A DNA stretch of 64,000 nucleotides from Moritella yayanosii (GCF_900465055.1 NZ_LS483250.1:2108001-2172000); one strand, 5' to 3'. Positions 50,384 to 62,111 are shown, counted from the first letter of the stretch. Notes: generated by a model from the sequence alone, not told the origin. Program-made: numbers and translations.

Positions 50384-50580
50384 TTATTCGAGGTTGAGTA
50401 ACACTAACCTTAGAATAAAATGTAATCACTGATACTTTTATATTAATAAACAGGTAACATGTTCCATTATTATTGAATCCAGCCACAGTGACGACTTGTT
50501 CGCTTTGATTAAACGCAGTGAAACAAACAAGTAAATCACAGGTGTAATTAAAGACAAACACGTAAAATTAAAGAGTTATC

Positions 50581-50802
50581 ATGTCAAAAATAGATTTTTC
50601 AGCAATTAACAAAAGCAGTTCAAAATCGTTTCATGAACAGCGTAATACTATTAAAAATGTATGCCTTGGAAAAACGGTTTTATGCCCAGTATGTCAACAA
50701 GCATTAAAGTTATTACCACCAAAGAACAAAAATGATGAATCTAGAACCGGTGTGGGCTGCGTAAAAGGTTGCACGTTTATTGAATTGGAATTTGAACTGT
50801 AA
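50581..50802 (+). CDS. Small zinc-ribbon protein, 73 aa, unknown
   Basis: A 73 aa protein with two cysteine pairs: CPVC (near 35-38) and C-x3-C (VGCVKGCTF, about 60-64), suitable for one zinc ion. The start region is SKIDFSAINKSSSKSFHEQ. A ribosome-site candidate (AAAGAG) lies before the ATG, and a long terminator follows about 70 bp later. No known family that I can name; function unknown. Placed alone between the pilin cluster and carB. Confidence 0.72.
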   Translation: MSKIDFSAINKSSSKSFHEQRNTIKNVCLGKTVLCPVCQQALKLLPPKNKNDESRTGVGCVKGCTFIELEFEL

Positions 50803-50867
50803 TAGCGGTGATTAACCGTAAGCTATTTATAATCAAGAACTGTTTATAAATATAAAATTTTGCAGAT

Positions 50868-50925
50868 ATAAAAAACCTCGCTACTTATTGTTACTAGCTG
50901 TAACTGAAGTAGCGAGGTTTTTTAT
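50868..50925. terminator. Long bidirectional terminator between the zinc-ribbon gene and carB
   Basis: AAAAAACCTCGCTACTT (50870-50886) pairs perfectly with AAGTAGCGAGGTTTTTT (50907-50923); the loop can itself form a small GTTAC/GTAAC stem. A- and T-runs flank both sides. Ends both the small + strand gene and carB. Confidence 0.92.
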
Positions 50926-50945
50926 TAACTATAAATACTTACTGC

Positions 50946-53900
50946 TTACTTAATGCGAGTATGTAACTCTTGTATTGAACGAACAGTACCACGGGCATCG
51001 GCAGAGTGCGCTTGGCACGTTGCAAATGCAGCATTCATTGTGGTTGTGTAGTTCACTTTATAACGTAACGCAGCTGCACGTAGTTGGCGAGAATCTTCAA
51101 TCGCAACACGACCTTCCGTCGTATTAATGATATAGCTGTATTCGCCATTCTTAATACGGTCAAGAATATGTGGACGACCTTCATGTACCTTGTTAACGAG
51201 ACGAAGATTAATCCCTTCTTCACCCAGTGCAACCGCAGTACCGTGAGTCGCATCAATCTCAAAACCAAGTGCAATTAACTGCTTCGCTAATTCAGCGGCA
51301 CGAGCCTTATCTCCGTCACGAACAGAGATAAGAGCACGACCACTCTTAGCCACTTCCGCAGAAGCTCCAAGCTGTGCTTTAGCATAAGCTTCAGCGAATG
51401 TATCACCCACGCCCATTACTTCACCAGTAGAGCGCATTTCTGGACCTAATAACGGATCAGCACCTGGGAATTTAGAGAATGGTAATACCACTTCTTTAAC
51501 CGAGTAATATGGTGGGATAACTTCTTTAGTGAAACCAAGTTCAACTAACGTTTGACCCGCCATTACACGTGCAGCAATTTTTGCTAGTTGCACACCCGTT
51601 GCTTTTGAAACAAAAGGAATCGTACGTGCAGCACGAGGGTTTACTTCAATAAGGTAAACTTTATTATCTTTCACTGCGAACTGGGTATTCATTAAGCCAA
51701 TAACACCTAATTCTAATGCTAACGCGCGCACTTGGTCACGCATAACATCAAGAATTTCGGGGCCTAATGAATGAGGAGGTAATGAACAACCTGAGTCACC
51801 AGAATGAACACCTGCTTGTTCAATGTGCTCCATGATGCCGCCAATAACAACATCTTTACCGTCACAAATAGCATCAACGTCAAGTTCGATTGCGTTATCA
51901 AGGAAACGGTCCAGTAATACTGGAGATTCGTTAGAAACACTTACCGCTTCTTTGAAGTAACGACGTAAATCGATTTCGTCATATACGATCTCCATCGCAC
52001 GGCCACCAAGTACATACGAAGGACGTACAACTAACGGATAACCGATAGATTCGGCGGAAATAATCGCTTGTTCAGTCGTTGTTACCGTCGCATTATCTGG
52101 CTGTAACAAACCTAAACGCTCAACCGCTTGTTGGAAGCGTTCACGATCTTCAGAACGATCAATCGCATCTGGTGATGTACCTATGATTGGTACGCCAGCC
52201 GCTTCTAAGGCACGCGCTAGTTTAAGTGGTGTTTGACCACCGTACTGAACGATCACACCTTTCGGCTTTTCAACGCGGACGATTTCTAATATATCTTCTA
52301 ATGTAATCGGTTCGAAGTAGAGACGGTCAGATGTATCGTAATCTGTTGACACAGTTTCAGGGTTACAGTTAACCATGATAGTTTCGTAACCATCTTCACG
52401 CATTGCTAAGGCAGCGTGTACACAACAGTAATCGAATTCGATACCTTGACCAATACGGTTAGGACCGCCACCGATGATCATGATTTTATCGTTATCGGTT
52501 GGATTCGCTTCACATTCTTCATCGTAAGTAGAATACATGTAAGCGGTATCACTTGAGAATTCGGCGGCACAGGTATCTACACGTTTGTAAACCGGAAAGA
52601 TCTCTAAACGATGACGTAATTCACGGATTTCATTTTCACTTACACCGGCAAGTTTACACAGACGTAAATCAGAGAAACCTTTACGCTTAAGTTGACGTAA
52701 TGACGTTTCGTTTAGACCCGCAAAACCAATTTTACTGACGTTTGCTTCAGCGCTAACAATGTCTTCGATTTGTACTAAGAACCAAGGATCAATACATGTG
52801 ATCGCATAAATCTCATCGGTTGACATGCCAATACGGTAAGCATCCGCAATATAGAAGATACGTTCAGCGCCCGCTTCTGTTAGCTCTTGACGGATCTTCG
52901 CCGCTGCAGACTCATCGGTTACGTTCACTTCTGGATCAAAACCATTCTTACCGATTTCTAGACCCCGTATTGCTTTTTGTATTGACTCTTGGAAGTTACG
53001 ACCAATCGCCATGACTTCACCCACAGATTTCATTTGGGTGGTTAAACGGTCATTAGCACCGGCAAATTTTTCGAAATTAAAGCGTGGCATCTTAGTAACC
53101 ACATAATCCAGTGTTGGTTCAAATGATGCAGGTGTTGCACCACCCGTAATATCATTGGATAGTTCGTCTAACGTGTAACCAACCGCTAATTTCGCCGCAA
53201 TTCGAGCAATTGGGAAACCCGTTGCTTTTGATGCCAGTGCAGATGAACGAGATACGCGTGGGTTCATCTCAATAACAACCATACGGCCATCAACTGGGTT
53301 GATACCGAACTGTACGTTTGAACCACCTGTTTCTACACCAATTTCACGTAGCACAGCCATCGATGCATTACGCATGATCTGGTATTCTTTATCCGTGAGT
53401 GTTTGCGCTGGTGCCACCGTAATTGAGTCACCGGTGTGAATACCCATTGGGTCAATGTTTTCAATTGTACAGACAATTATACAGTTATCGTTTTTATCAC
53501 GAACCACTTCCGTTTCGTACTCTTTCCAACCGATTAATGATTCATCAATCAATAATTCCGTGGTGGGTGAAAGCTCAAGACCCAAGGTACAAATATCTTC
53601 AAACTCTTCCAAGTTATAAGCGATACCGCCACCTGTGCCACCCATAGTGAATGATGGGCGAATAATACAGGGGAAGCCAACTTCGGCTAATACACCGTGT
53701 GCTTCTTCGAGAGTATGTGCGATACCAGCGCGAGGCGTTTCAAGACCAATGGCTTTCATTGCTTTGTCAAAACGGCTACGGTCTTCCGCTTTATCAATCG
53801 CGTCAGCTGTTGCACCAATCATCTCAACGTTAAACTCGGCTAACACACCCTTGCTTTCTAACTCAAGTGCACAGTTTAATGCCGTTTGACCACCCATCGT

Positions 53901-54164
53901 CGGTAATAGCGCATCTGGACGTTCTTTTTCGATGATGTTACGTACCACTTCCCAATGGATCGGCTCGATGTAAGTCGCGTCCGCCATTTCTGGGTCAGTC
54001 ATAATTGTCGCTGGGTTTGAGTTAACTAGAATAACTCGGTAGCCTTCTTCACGAAGTGCTTTACAAGCTTGAGCACCGGAATAGTCAAACTCACACGCTT
54101 GACCGATTACGATAGGACCAGCGCCCAAGATTAGAATACTTTTTATATCATTACGTTTTGGCAT
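50946..54164 (-). CDS. carB: Carbamoyl phosphate synthase large subunit
   Basis: Synthesises carbamoyl phosphate from bicarbonate, ammonia and two ATP for arginine and pyrimidines. At 1072 aa it has the duplicated ATP-grasp layout: first half begins [22 protein letters not shown] and includes [13 protein letters not shown]; second half begins [19 protein letters not shown] (about residue 560) and includes [15 protein letters not shown]. The C-terminal MGS-like domain (from about 940) binds effectors UMP and ornithine. Follows carA by 27 bp. Confidence 0.98.
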   Translation of the reverse strand: MPKRNDIKSILILGAGPIVIGQACEFDYSGAQACKALREEGYRVILVNSNPATIMTDPEMADATYIEPIHWEVVRNIIEKERPDALLPTMGGQTALNCALELESKGVLAEFNVEMIGATADAIDKAEDRSRFDKAMKAIGLETPRAGIAHTLEEAHGVLAEVGFPCIIRPSFTMGGTGGGIAYNLEEFEDICTLGLELSPTTELLIDESLIGWKEYETEVVRDKNDNCIIVCTIENIDPMGIHTGDSITVAPAQTLTDKEYQIMRNASMAVLREIGVETGGSNVQFGINPVDGRMVVIEMNPRVSRSSALASKATGFPIARIAAKLAVGYTLDELSNDITGGATPASFEPTLDYVVTKMPRFNFEKFAGANDRLTTQMKSVGEVMAIGRNFQESIQKAIRGLEIGKNGFDPEVNVTDESAAAKIRQELTEAGAERIFYIADAYRIGMSTDEIYAITCIDPWFLVQIEDIVSAEANVSKIGFAGLNETSLRQLKRKGFSDLRLCKLAGVSENEIRELRHRLEIFPVYKRVDTCAAEFSSDTAYMYSTYDEECEANPTDNDKIMIIGGGPNRIGQGIEFDYCCVHAALAMREDGYETIMVNCNPETVSTDYDTSDRLYFEPITLEDILEIVRVEKPKGVIVQYGGQTPLKLARALEAAGVPIIGTSPDAIDRSEDRERFQQAVERLGLLQPDNATVTTTEQAIISAESIGYPLVVRPSYVLGGRAMEIVYDEIDLRRYFKEAVSVSNESPVLLDRFLDNAIELDVDAICDGKDVVIGGIMEHIEQAGVHSGDSGCSLPPHSLGPEILDVMRDQVRALALELGVIGLMNTQFAVKDNKVYLIEVNPRAARTIPFVSKATGVQLAKIAARVMAGQTLVELGFTKEVIPPYYSVKEVVLPFSKFPGADPLLGPEMRSTGEVMGVGDTFAEAYAKAQLGASAEVAKSGRALISVRDGDKARAAELAKQLIALGFEIDATHGTAVALGEEGINLRLVNKVHEGRPHILDRIKNGEYSYIINTTEGRVAIEDSRQLRAAALRYKVNYTTTMNAAFATCQAHSADARGTVRSIQELHTRIK

Positions 54165-54191
54165 AGTTCAATTCTCTACTAGGTATCAGGC

Positions 54192-55337
54192 TTAGGCTTG
54201 GCTTTTTTCCATATTCTTTTCCATCAACTCGATAAAGTGATCGAAAAGTGGCGCCGCATCGTTTGGACCAGGACTTGCTTCAGGGTGACCCTGGAAGCTA
54301 AATGCGGCTTTATCAGTACGATGTAGACCTTGTAAAGAGCCATCGAATAATGACTTGTGCGTCATTCTTAGATTGTCCGGTAACGTTGTTTGATCTACTG
54401 CGAAACCATGGTTTTGCGCGGTGATCATAACGACATCACGTTCCATGTCTTTTACAGGATGGTTAGCACCGTGATGACCGAATTTCATTTTTAATGTTTT
54501 AGCACCACTTGCTAATGCAAGTAATTGGTGGCCTAAACAAATACCAAATACCGGAATATCTGTCGTCAAAATTTCTTTAATTGCTGCGATGGCATAATCA
54601 CACGGTTCTGGATCACCAGGGCCATTTGATAAGAACACCCCATCGGGATTTAACGCCAGTACGTCTTTCGCCAATGTTTGCGCAGGGACAACCGTTAGAC
54701 GGCAGCCGCGATCAACTAACATACGTAAGATATTGCGCTTAACACCATAATCATAAGCAACGACGTGGAAGCGAGAGTCTGTAGCATCAGCAGGTAAACC
54801 ACCCATTAATGTCCAGCTACCTTGGTTCCATTCGTATGATTCTTTAACGGTTACTTCTTTCGCTAAATCCATGCCTTTTAGGCCAGGGAATGCCTTAGCT
54901 AATTCTAATGCTTTCGCTTCATCTGGATTTTCACCCGCGATAATACAACCAGCTTGCGCCCCTTTATCACGTAAGATGCGGGTAAGTTTACGGGTATCAA
55001 TATCCGCAATACCAACAACATTACGTTCTTTTAGATAATCAGTAAGTGATTGTTGATTACGGAAATTAGAAGTAACTAACGGAAGATCTCGAATGACTAG
55101 TCCACAAGCATGAACATCTGAAGATTCTGCATCTTCATCATTTGTACCAGTGTTACCGATATGTGGGTAAGTGAAAGTAACGATTTGGCGAGAATAGGAA
55201 GGGTCGGTTAATATTTCTTGATAACCAGTCATTGAAGTATTAAAAACAACTTCACCTACCGAATGACCTTCTGCACCGATAGACACACCACGGAATACTG
55301 TTCCGTCTTCCAACACCAACAAGGCGATATTACTCAA
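54192..55337 (-). CDS. carA: Carbamoyl phosphate synthase small subunit
   Basis: Glutaminase subunit that supplies ammonia to CarB. Class I amidotransferase C-terminal half: nucleophile Cys in [17 protein letters not shown], catalytic His-Glu in [12 protein letters not shown]-terminal part has [14 protein letters not shown] and [20 protein letters not shown] placed the start at the TTG at 55337 (381 aa), because GGAGG lies 5 nt before it; an upstream TTG would include that ribosome site. First gene of carAB. Confidence 0.96.
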   Translation of the reverse strand: MSNIALLVLEDGTVFRGVSIGAEGHSVGEVVFNTSMTGYQEILTDPSYSRQIVTFTYPHIGNTGTNDEDAESSDVHACGLVIRDLPLVTSNFRNQQSLTDYLKERNVVGIADIDTRKLTRILRDKGAQAGCIIAGENPDEAKALELAKAFPGLKGMDLAKEVTVKESYEWNQGSWTLMGGLPADATDSRFHVVAYDYGVKRNILRMLVDRGCRLTVVPAQTLAKDVLALNPDGVFLSNGPGDPEPCDYAIAAIKEILTTDIPVFGICLGHQLLALASGAKTLKMKFGHHGANHPVKDMERDVVMITAQNHGFAVDQTTLPDNLRMTHKSLFDGSLQGLHRTDKAAFSFQGHPEASPGPNDAAPLFDHFIELMEKNMEKSQA

Positions 55338-55515
55338 GACAACCTCCAAAAATAGATAGAAAAATAATAAAATAAATCAACTATTTACCCTAGGCTGTCA
55401 CACAGCATAATAATTCGAGATAAAAAACCAACCTCTGAATTACTAAATTTTGGCAAATTCCGCGGATAATACAGACAAAATAAATGTTACGCAACTGTTT
55501 TTTTATGTTTTGAAT

Positions 55516-56334
55516 TTAAGATTTAAGATCAAGTACATCTTGCATTGTATACAAGCCTTGCTCTTGGGCAAATACCCAAGTTGATGCACGTATAGCACCT
55601 TTTGCAAATGTCATACGACTTGATGCTTTATGTGTAATTTCAATGCGTTCTCCAATGTCCGCAAACATAGCGGTATGCTCACCAACCATATCACCGGCTC
55701 TAATGGTAGAAAAACCAATGGTTTCACGATCGCGCTCACCGGTATTACCTTCGCGGCCATACACAGCCACTTTATTCAGATCACGACCAAGGGTATTGGC
55801 AATCACTTCGCCCATAGCTAATGCGGTACCAGACGGTGCATCCACTTTATAACGGTGATGACCTTCGATGATCTCAATGTCAGTGTAATCACCCATAACC
55901 TTAGCCACCATTTCTAACAGTTTAAACATCACATTAACACCAACACTCATGTTGGGTGCAAATACCACACCAATCGCATTACCGGCATCATGGATCAGTT
56001 GTTTTTGTTCATCGCTAAACCCCGTTGTTCCAATGACTATTTTCTTATGATTCGCAACCGCAAACTCAAGATGCTGCAAGGTTGCTTCTGGCGCGGTAAA
56101 ATCGACAATGACATCAAAGTCATTAACCACGTCAGCCAGGCTACTAACCACTTTAACACCGAGTGAACCAAGACCAGCTAACTCGCCAACATCTGCGCCT
56201 AAGAAATTACACTCCGGACGTTCGATTGCTGCACCAACAATGGCTGCACCATCACTATCTTGAATGGCTTCTAAAATCGTACGGCCCATACGACCATTAC
56301 AACCCATCACCGCAATTCTTACCGTTTGTCCCAT
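55516..56334 (-). CDS. dapB: 4-hydroxy-tetrahydrodipicolinate reductase
   Basis: NAD(P)H reductase in lysine/diaminopimelate synthesis. The 272 aa protein has N-terminal [12 protein letters not shown]-type Rossmann loop ([18 protein letters not shown]), [13 protein letters not shown], and the active-site block [21 protein letters not shown]. Order dapB-carA-carB is the same as in E. coli. The next feature upstream is a terminator and a tiny membrane-protein ORF. Confidence 0.97.
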   Translation of the reverse strand: MGQTVRIAVMGCNGRMGRTILEAIQDSDGAAIVGAAIERPECNFLGADVGELAGLGSLGVKVVSSLADVVNDFDVIVDFTAPEATLQHLEFAVANHKKIVIGTTGFSDEQKQLIHDAGNAIGVVFAPNMSVGVNVMFKLLEMVAKVMGDYTDIEIIEGHHRYKVDAPSGTALAMGEVIANTLGRDLNKVAVYGREGNTGERDRETIGFSTIRAGDMVGEHTAMFADIGERIEITHKASSRMTFAKGAIRASTWVFAQEQGLYTMQDVLDLKS

Positions 56335-56449
56335 CTAGACTTCTCCCTGTGTTTATTATTAATCAAATAGTTATAGTACTTTGATAATAGCACTCCTCGA
56401 AACACATCAACAACGCTAACTTGCGTTTCTTAAGCATAAAAATTAGACA

Positions 56450-56492
56450 TAAAAAAACCCGCTATTCTAACTACTAGAATGCGGGTTTTCTT
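56450..56492 (-). terminator. Terminator of the 36-aa membrane-protein gene
   Basis: On the - strand AAACCCGC (56487-56480 area) and GCGGGTTT (56460-56453 area) pair, with an inner ATTCTA/TAGAAT stem, then a T-run of seven. It lies about 20 bp after the small ORF's stop and before dapB. Confidence 0.85.
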
Positions 56493-56509
56493 ATACTGAA
56501 TATTAGCAA

Positions 56510-56620
56510 TCAACCGAAGATACCAAATAGGCCAGCCCATAGGTGTATCATCGGTATTGTTAAAAACACAATTAAAAATACTAATGCATATTTCCAGTTA
56601 AAATCGTTATACGTTGCCAT
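56510..56620 (-). CDS. Small single-span membrane protein, 36 aa, unknown
   Basis: A 36-codon ORF: MATYNDFNWKYAL then VFLIVFLTIPMIH, ending LWAGLFGIFG. It has one strong hydrophobic helix (about residues 11-30) after a polar start, the usual plan of small subunits or regulators of membrane complexes. The in-frame stop just before the ATG fixes the start. It has its own terminator and a perfect FNR-type palindrome 18-31 bp upstream. I do not recognise the family. Confidence 0.68.
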   Translation of the reverse strand: MATYNDFNWKYALVFLIVFLTIPMIHLWAGLFGIFG

Positions 56621-56637
56621 TACTCATTATCCATCAA

Positions 56638-56651
56638 TTGATCTAAATCAA
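56638..56651. promoter_or_regulatory. FNR-type palindrome upstream of the small membrane-protein ORF
   Basis: TTGAT-CTAA-ATCAA fits the FNR consensus perfectly. It sits only 18 bp before the start codon, too close for classical activation, so it could be a repressor site or the transcript start lies further away. Confidence 0.6.
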
Positions 56652-56809
56652 AAATCATCTTACCTAAATAATAATGGCTCAGCAGCAACTATATCAGCCA
56701 CACAACAAATTTATACCTTTATAGGTAGTGCGATTTAAAGTTTCACGACTAAAGCAATAGCGAAATTATGCTGATGTAATACCACCGAATTAACGGAAAG
56801 CATATTTAA

Positions 56810-56858
56810 GACATAAAAAAACGCCTTGCTCATATCGCGATGAACAAGGCGTTTAGCT
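56810..56858 (-). terminator. Terminator of fklB
   Basis: AAACGCCTTG (56819-56828) pairs with CAAGGCGTTT (56845-56854); on the - strand the stem runs into TTTTTTATG. 22 bp after the fklB stop. Confidence 0.9.
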
Positions 56859-56876
56859 AGTTTGTAATAGAACTGA

Positions 56877-57494
56877 TTAGATGATGTCTAATAGTTCTAC
56901 TTCAAATACTAGTGCTTGGAATGGACCGATTGCAGCGCCTGCGCCCTGTTCGCCATAAGCAAGGTTGTGTGGGATAGATAGCTTGAATTTATCACCAACG
57001 TTCATTAGTTGTAGTGCTTCAGTCCAACCAGCGATAACGCCGCCAACTGGGAATTCAGCAGGTTGACCACGATCCACAGAACTGTCAAATACAGTACCGT
57101 CAGTTAGCATGCCATGATAATGAACACGCACTGTAGATTCTGCAGTTGGTTTTTCCTCGATGTCGCCACGTCCCATAACTTCATACTGTAAACCAGATTC
57201 AGTGACAGTAACTTCTTCACGCTCTGCATTTGCAGCTAGGAATTTTTCACCTTCAGCAGCAAATACTTTAGATTTTTCAGCTTTTTCAGTTTCTAATTTC
57301 TCATGGATCAGTTTAAAAGCATCGTTTAGCTCTTCATCGCTAACTTTGCTTTCTGCACCAGCGAACGCATCAGCAAGACCAGCTTGAACAGCTGAAATTT
57401 CTAGACCTTCAAATGGATTAGCCGCAAGCTGTTGACCCATTTGTAGACCAATACCGTAACTACCTTTTTGTTCACTTGTTGCAAATTCAGACAT
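56877..57494 (-). CDS. fklB: FKBP-type peptidyl-prolyl isomerase FklB
   Basis: Peptidyl-prolyl cis-trans isomerase (chaperone role). Start chosen at the ATG at 57494 (MSEFATSEQKGSYGIGLQMG), giving 205 aa like E. coli FklB (206); an 11-codon upstream start is less likely. N-terminal dimerisation helices (FKBP-N) precede the FKBP domain (about 95-205) with VRVHYHGMLTDGTVFDSS, VGGVIAGWTEALQLM and IPHNLAYGEQGAG. No signal peptide, so cytoplasmic. Confidence 0.95.
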   Translation of the reverse strand: MSEFATSEQKGSYGIGLQMGQQLAANPFEGLEISAVQAGLADAFAGAESKVSDEELNDAFKLIHEKLETEKAEKSKVFAAEGEKFLAANAEREEVTVTESGLQYEVMGRGDIEEKPTAESTVRVHYHGMLTDGTVFDSSVDRGQPAEFPVGGVIAGWTEALQLMNVGDKFKLSIPHNLAYGEQGAGAAIGPFQALVFEVELLDII

Positions 57495-57638
57495 AATTAA
57501 ACTTCCATAATTCTTAATGATAAACACAGTGCTGTGTTGCTTAAATAACTAGGTATGGGCGATTTACTTAAAAACAAGGGAGACAATAAAAATTTTATCG
57601 CTTAAATCATATTTCACATTTAATAAACACAAAAATAG

Positions 57639-58571
57639 TTAAGTATAATTCAACAGCGCCGCACCACGAACACCGCCTTCACCACCAAATTTGGCTTGTT
57701 TTAACTGCGGCAATTTCATGTTATCAAATACATAAGCCTTTATCTTTTCAGGCAGTTGAGAATACAACGCCTCAAAGCTAGCCAAGCCACCACCGAACAC
57801 CACCACATGGGGATCTAGGATCATAATCAGACTGCCTAGTGCAGCGGCTAAAATATCTAAAAATACCGTCACCGTTTTTACTGCTACGGCATCATTCGCT
57901 TCATATGCAGTAATAATATCAGGCCCTTTTAATGCCTGTTCTTCACTGCATGAACCATCTATATGAGTTTTGTAAAATTTATATAACGCAGCAAGTCCTG
58001 TTCCTGAACAATAGGTTTCTAAGCAGGAATGACCCCCACAGCCACAATGTGTCAGTGGCAGCTCAGGATAACGTTGTAACATGGTGCCAGGGATCGCCAT
58101 ATGACCAAACTCACCCGCACCAAAGTTATGCCCTGACAAAATAGTTTTATTGATACAGATCGCGCCACCTAAACCTGTGCCTAAAGTCACCGCGATAGCA
58201 ATTTCTGCGTCTTCCGCTGCACCTTTAAAACATTCTGATAGCGCAAAGCAGTTGGCATCATTCTGCACTTTTACGTCACGACTAATACGTTTCTGTAAAT
58301 CGGTTTGTAAATTTTGGCCATGTAAACTGGGTAAATTAGGACAAATGGTGGTATTATTTTCTGGATCCATCACCCCCGGATAACCGATACCAACCATGCC
58401 TTTACAACCAAACTCTTTATCGGCTTGAAAAATAAAGGTATCAAGTGCATCTAATAATTCTTCGTAATCGTCGGTCGGTGCGGGGATCCGCTCATTGAAA
58501 ACACACTCAAGCTCGGTGTTATAAACCGAAAATTCTATCTTCGTACCGCCAATATCAAAACCGTAATACAT
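57639..58571 (-). CDS. nagK: ROK-family N-acetylglucosamine kinase
   Basis: Phosphorylates N-acetylglucosamine for peptidoglycan/chitin recycling. The 310 aa protein starts MYYGFDIGGTKIEFSVYNTE (phosphate-binding DIGGTK), has VQNDANCFALSEC, GTGLGGAI, the ROK zinc site CGCGGHSCLETYCSG and GEFGHMAIPG. These match NagK; a glucokinase or fructokinase of the same family is possible but CGCGGHSCLE with the YYGFDIGGTK start favours NagK. Confidence 0.9.
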   Translation of the reverse strand: MYYGFDIGGTKIEFSVYNTELECVFNERIPAPTDDYEELLDALDTFIFQADKEFGCKGMVGIGYPGVMDPENNTTICPNLPSLHGQNLQTDLQKRISRDVKVQNDANCFALSECFKGAAEDAEIAIAVTLGTGLGGAICINKTILSGHNFGAGEFGHMAIPGTMLQRYPELPLTHCGCGGHSCLETYCSGTGLAALYKFYKTHIDGSCSEEQALKGPDIITAYEANDAVAVKTVTVFLDILAAALGSLIMILDPHVVVFGGGLASFEALYSQLPEKIKAYVFDNMKLPQLKQAKFGGEGGVRGAALLNYT

Positions 58572-58781
58572 TTAACCCCCATAACCGTTAAATAACAGCT
58601 AAATAATTAATGATATAGTGATGTTTCAATTCATAATGAAAGTTTAATCAATTTCATACGAATGAGCAGGTTTATATCTGTGCAATCGATCACACATCAA
58701 CAATTTACTACCAGTAAGTGGTATTAGGATAACAATGAGGAAAGAATGAACGAGAGAGTGGCAAGTCGTTAATAGGTAAAT

Positions 58782-58822
58782 AACAAACCGCGGTTAAAAC
58801 CACGGCTTTGGAATAGTTAAAT
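58782..58822 (-). terminator. Probable terminator of dnaJ
   Basis: On the - strand GCCGTGGTT pairs with AACCGCGGT (one G-T wobble), followed by TTGTTATTT. 15-60 bp after the dnaJ stop. Confidence 0.6.
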
Positions 58823-58838
58823 CAATAAAACGACTTAA

Positions 58839-59963
58839 TTATTTAGTGAGATCATCAAAGAAGCTTTTCACACCGTTAAAGAAACCTTCTGATTTTGGCT
58901 TATGTTTCTTTGCCGACGCACTGTTTAATGATGCTTCAAACTGCTGTAACAACTCGGTCTGCTCAGCGTTTAGCTTAACTGGCGTTTCAAGTGTTACTTT
59001 ACACAGTAGATCACCCGTCGCACCGCCACGTACTGATTTCACGCCTTTACCGCGTAAACGGAACATGCGACCAGTTTGTGTTTCCGCGGGTACTTTTAAT
59101 TTAACGCGCCCGTCTAAGGTCGGAACCTCAATTTCGCCACCGATAGCGGCATGGGCAAAACTAATTGGCACTTCACAGTACAGGTTGCTGCCGTCACGCT
59201 CAAAAATAGCATGTTGACGCACACTGACTTGCACATACAGATCACCGGATGCGGCGCCTATATCACCCGCTTCACCTTCGCCAGTTAAGCGAATGCGATC
59301 ACCAGTATCAACACCTGCTGGAATGGTTACTTTTAGATCTTTGCTACGTTCGTAACGACCTTCACCATGACATTTACGGCAAGGATCTTTAATGATTTTG
59401 CCTTTACCATGACAGGTTGGGCATGCTTGATTTACCGCAAAGAAACCTTGACGCATTTGCACTTGACCTTGGCCATGACAAGTACTACAAGTCGTTGCTT
59501 TGCTACCGGATTTAGCACCTGAACCATTACATACTTCACAATGACATTGACTTGGAATGCGGATCGTTTTGTTTACACCACGAACCGCTTCTTCAAGGTT
59601 AAGTTCCATGTTATAACGCAGATCACTACCACGTGCAGCACGTTGTTGACGACCACGGCCACCGCCGCCAAAGATGTCACCAAATACATCGCCAAATACA
59701 TCACCGACGTCACCTTGACCACCGTGTCCGCCTTGTTGATTTACACCTGCATGTCCATATTGGTCATAAGCCGCTTTTTTCTGTGCATCATTTAGCACTT
59801 CATAAGCTTCTTTAACTTCTTTAAATTGCTCTTCCATCGCTTTATCACCCTTAGTTCGATCAGGGTGACATTTCATAGCCATACGTTTATAGGCCTTTTT
59901 AACATCTCTTTCGCTAGCGTCGCGTGATACACCTAGCACTTCGTAATAATCGCGTTTTGACAT
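58839..59963 (-). CDS. dnaJ: Chaperone DnaJ
   Basis: Hsp40 co-chaperone stimulating DnaK ATPase. The 374 aa protein has a J domain (1-70) with the HPD motif at 33-35, a Gly-rich linker ([17 protein letters not shown]), the zinc domain with four C-x2-C-x-G-x-G motifs ([32 protein letters not shown]) and C-terminal substrate-binding folds. Full-length type I DnaJ. Downstream of dnaK with a 95-bp gap that holds a strong hairpin. Confidence 0.98.
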   Translation of the reverse strand: MSKRDYYEVLGVSRDASERDVKKAYKRMAMKCHPDRTKGDKAMEEQFKEVKEAYEVLNDAQKKAAYDQYGHAGVNQQGGHGGQGDVGDVFGDVFGDIFGGGGRGRQQRAARGSDLRYNMELNLEEAVRGVNKTIRIPSQCHCEVCNGSGAKSGSKATTCSTCHGQGQVQMRQGFFAVNQACPTCHGKGKIIKDPCRKCHGEGRYERSKDLKVTIPAGVDTGDRIRLTGEGEAGDIGAASGDLYVQVSVRQHAIFERDGSNLYCEVPISFAHAAIGGEIEVPTLDGRVKLKVPAETQTGRMFRLRGKGVKSVRGGATGDLLCKVTLETPVKLNAEQTELLQQFEASLNSASAKKHKPKSEGFFNGVKSFFDDLTK

Positions 59964-59999
59964 AATAATCAGCTTAAATTTAAATAATTTAGATACACG

Positions 60000-60028
60000 A
60001 AAGGCGTTGGTGAAGCACCAACGCCTTT
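60000..60028 (-). terminator. Hairpin between dnaK and dnaJ
   Basis: A perfect 13-bp stem (60000-60012 with 60016-60028) with a 3-nt loop. On the - strand it is followed only by CGTGTATC, so it is a weak terminator or a 3'-end stabiliser that lowers dnaJ relative to dnaK. Confidence 0.8.
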
Positions 60029-60058
60029 GTTATTTAAAAACTAATAACTTAGGCGTTA

Positions 60059-61987
60059 TTATTTTTTATCTTCTTTCACTTCTTCGAACTCAGCGTCAAC
60101 AACATCACCAGTTACGTCTTTCTCTTTTGGCTGTTCTGCTCCGGCTTCTGGGCCAGCTTGTTGTGCTTGAGCTTGCTGTTGAGCAATTTCCATCAATTTT
60201 TGAGCCGATTCCATTAACGTTTGAGTTTTCGTTTCAATCGCTTCTTTGTCATCGCTTTTAATTGCTGTTTCTAGCTCAACAATTGCGGCTTCAATTTTTT
60301 CTTTGTCATCAGTAGGTAGTGCTTCGCCAGCTTCTTCAATTTGCTTACGCGTACTGTGAACCATAGCATCAGCTTGGTTACGTGCTTGTACTAGCTCTTC
60401 GAATTTAGCATCTTCAGCAGAGTTTGCTTCAGCATCACGTACCATTGCATCTACTTCTTCTTCTGAAAGACCAGACGATGCTTGGATTGTAATTTTTTGT
60501 TCTTTACCCGTATCTTTATCACTTGCAGATACGTGTAAGATACCATCCGCATCAATATCGAATGACACTTCGATTTGTGGAATACCACGTTGTGCAGGAC
60601 GAATACCTTCTAGGTTAAATTGACCTAGTGAGTTGTTGTCTGCAGCACGTTTACGCTCACCTTGGATTGCGTGAACGGTTACCGCTGATTGATTATCTTC
60701 TGCAGTAGAAAATGTTTGTGACGCTTTAGTCGGGATAGTTGTATTTTTCTCGATAAGCTTAGTCATAACACCACCCATAGTCTCAATACCCAGAGATAGA
60801 GGTGTAACGTCTAGAAGAAGTACGTCTGTTTTTTCACCAGAAAGTACCGCACCTTGAATCGCCGCGCCCATCGCTACAGCTTCATCAGGGTTAACGTCTT
60901 TACGTGCTTCTTTACCGAAAAACTCAGTAACAGCCGCTTGAACCATAGGCATACGAGTTTGACCACCAACTAGGATGATGTCGTTAATGTCACCAACAGC
61001 TAGGTCTGAATCTTGTAATGCAATACGTAGTGGTTCCATCGTTGCTTTAACTAGGTCTTCAACTAGAGATTCTAATTTAGCACGTGTCACTTTGATGTTT
61101 AAATGTTTAGGACCTGTTGCATCAGCAGTGATGTAAGGTAGGTTTACATCAGTTTGTTGTGTTGTAGATAGTTCGATTTTCGCTTTTTCTGCAGCTTCTT
61201 TTAGACGTTGCATTGCTAGCGGATCGTTTGTTAGGTCAAAGTTATGTTCTTTTTTGAATTCTGCTACTAGGTAGTTGATTAGACGTGTATCGAAATCTTC
61301 ACCACCTAAATGCGTATCACCGTTAGTCGCTAATACTTCAAACGTTTTCTCGCCATCAACTTCATCGATTTCGATAATAGAGATATCGAATGTACCACCA
61401 CCAAGGTCATATACAGCGACGATGCTGTTGCCTTTAGCTGTGTTTACACCATAAGCGAATGCAGCAGCAGTTGGTTCATTGATGATACGTTTAACATCAA
61501 GACCAGCGATACGACCAGCATCTTTCGTTGCTTGACGTTGTGAGTCATTGAAGTATGCAGGTACCGTAATTACAGCTTCAGTTACTTCTTCACCTAGATA
61601 ATCTTCTGCTGTTTTCTTCATTTTCTTCAAAACTTCAGCAGAAATTTGTGGCGGAGCCATCTTTTCGCCTTTAACTTCAACCCATGCATCACCATTGTCA
61701 GCTTTCACAATTTTGAAAGGCATGATTTTGATATCACGTTGGATCTCTTCATCTTCAAAACGACGGCCGATCATACGTTTGATTGCAAACAACGTGTTTT
61801 CAGGGTTAGTTACTGCTTGGCGTTTTGCAGGCTGACCAACTAAAGTTTCACCATCTTCGCTATAAGCGATGATTGACGGAGTAGTACGATCACCTTCAGC
61901 ATTCTCGATTATGCGAGCAGTGTCGCCTTCTAAGATTGATACACAAGAGTTCGTTGTACCTAAATCGATACCAATGATTCTACCCAT
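60059..61987 (-). CDS. dnaK: Chaperone DnaK (Hsp70)
   Basis: Major ATP-dependent chaperone. The 642 aa protein has the ATPase domain (1-385) with [47 protein letters not shown] and [10 protein letters not shown]; linker [15 protein letters not shown]; substrate-binding domain; and a charged C-terminal tail ending EEVKEDKK, a variant of the usual EEVKDKK. A consensus sigma-32 promoter is upstream. grpE is not in this window. Confidence 0.99.
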   Translation of the reverse strand: MGRIIGIDLGTTNSCVSILEGDTARIIENAEGDRTTPSIIAYSEDGETLVGQPAKRQAVTNPENTLFAIKRMIGRRFEDEEIQRDIKIMPFKIVKADNGDAWVEVKGEKMAPPQISAEVLKKMKKTAEDYLGEEVTEAVITVPAYFNDSQRQATKDAGRIAGLDVKRIINEPTAAAFAYGVNTAKGNSIVAVYDLGGGTFDISIIEIDEVDGEKTFEVLATNGDTHLGGEDFDTRLINYLVAEFKKEHNFDLTNDPLAMQRLKEAAEKAKIELSTTQQTDVNLPYITADATGPKHLNIKVTRAKLESLVEDLVKATMEPLRIALQDSDLAVGDINDIILVGGQTRMPMVQAAVTEFFGKEARKDVNPDEAVAMGAAIQGAVLSGEKTDVLLLDVTPLSLGIETMGGVMTKLIEKNTTIPTKASQTFSTAEDNQSAVTVHAIQGERKRAADNNSLGQFNLEGIRPAQRGIPQIEVSFDIDADGILHVSASDKDTGKEQKITIQASSGLSEEEVDAMVRDAEANSAEDAKFEELVQARNQADAMVHSTRKQIEEAGEALPTDDKEKIEAAIVELETAIKSDDKEAIETKTQTLMESAQKLMEIAQQQAQAQQAGPEAGAEQPKEKDVTGDVVDAEFEEVKEDKK

Positions 61988-62111
61988 AATCGTAATTCTC
62001 CAATAAAGACTTTTATTTACAAATTTGATACAGAATAAATGGTGACAATTAAAATACTTTAACTGTCACTGACAACCCGCACCTTGCAAGGTTATCTCTG
62101 CGATTGAAAAT

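Noticed and set aside
50355-50561. 68-codon - strand frame upstream of the FimT-like gene
   Set aside because: Overlaps the pilin start in another frame and has no motif; likely chance.
55338-55515. ArgR/PyrR-type operator before carA
   Set aside because: Some palindromic AT-rich words resemble an ARG box, but mismatches were too many to support a call.
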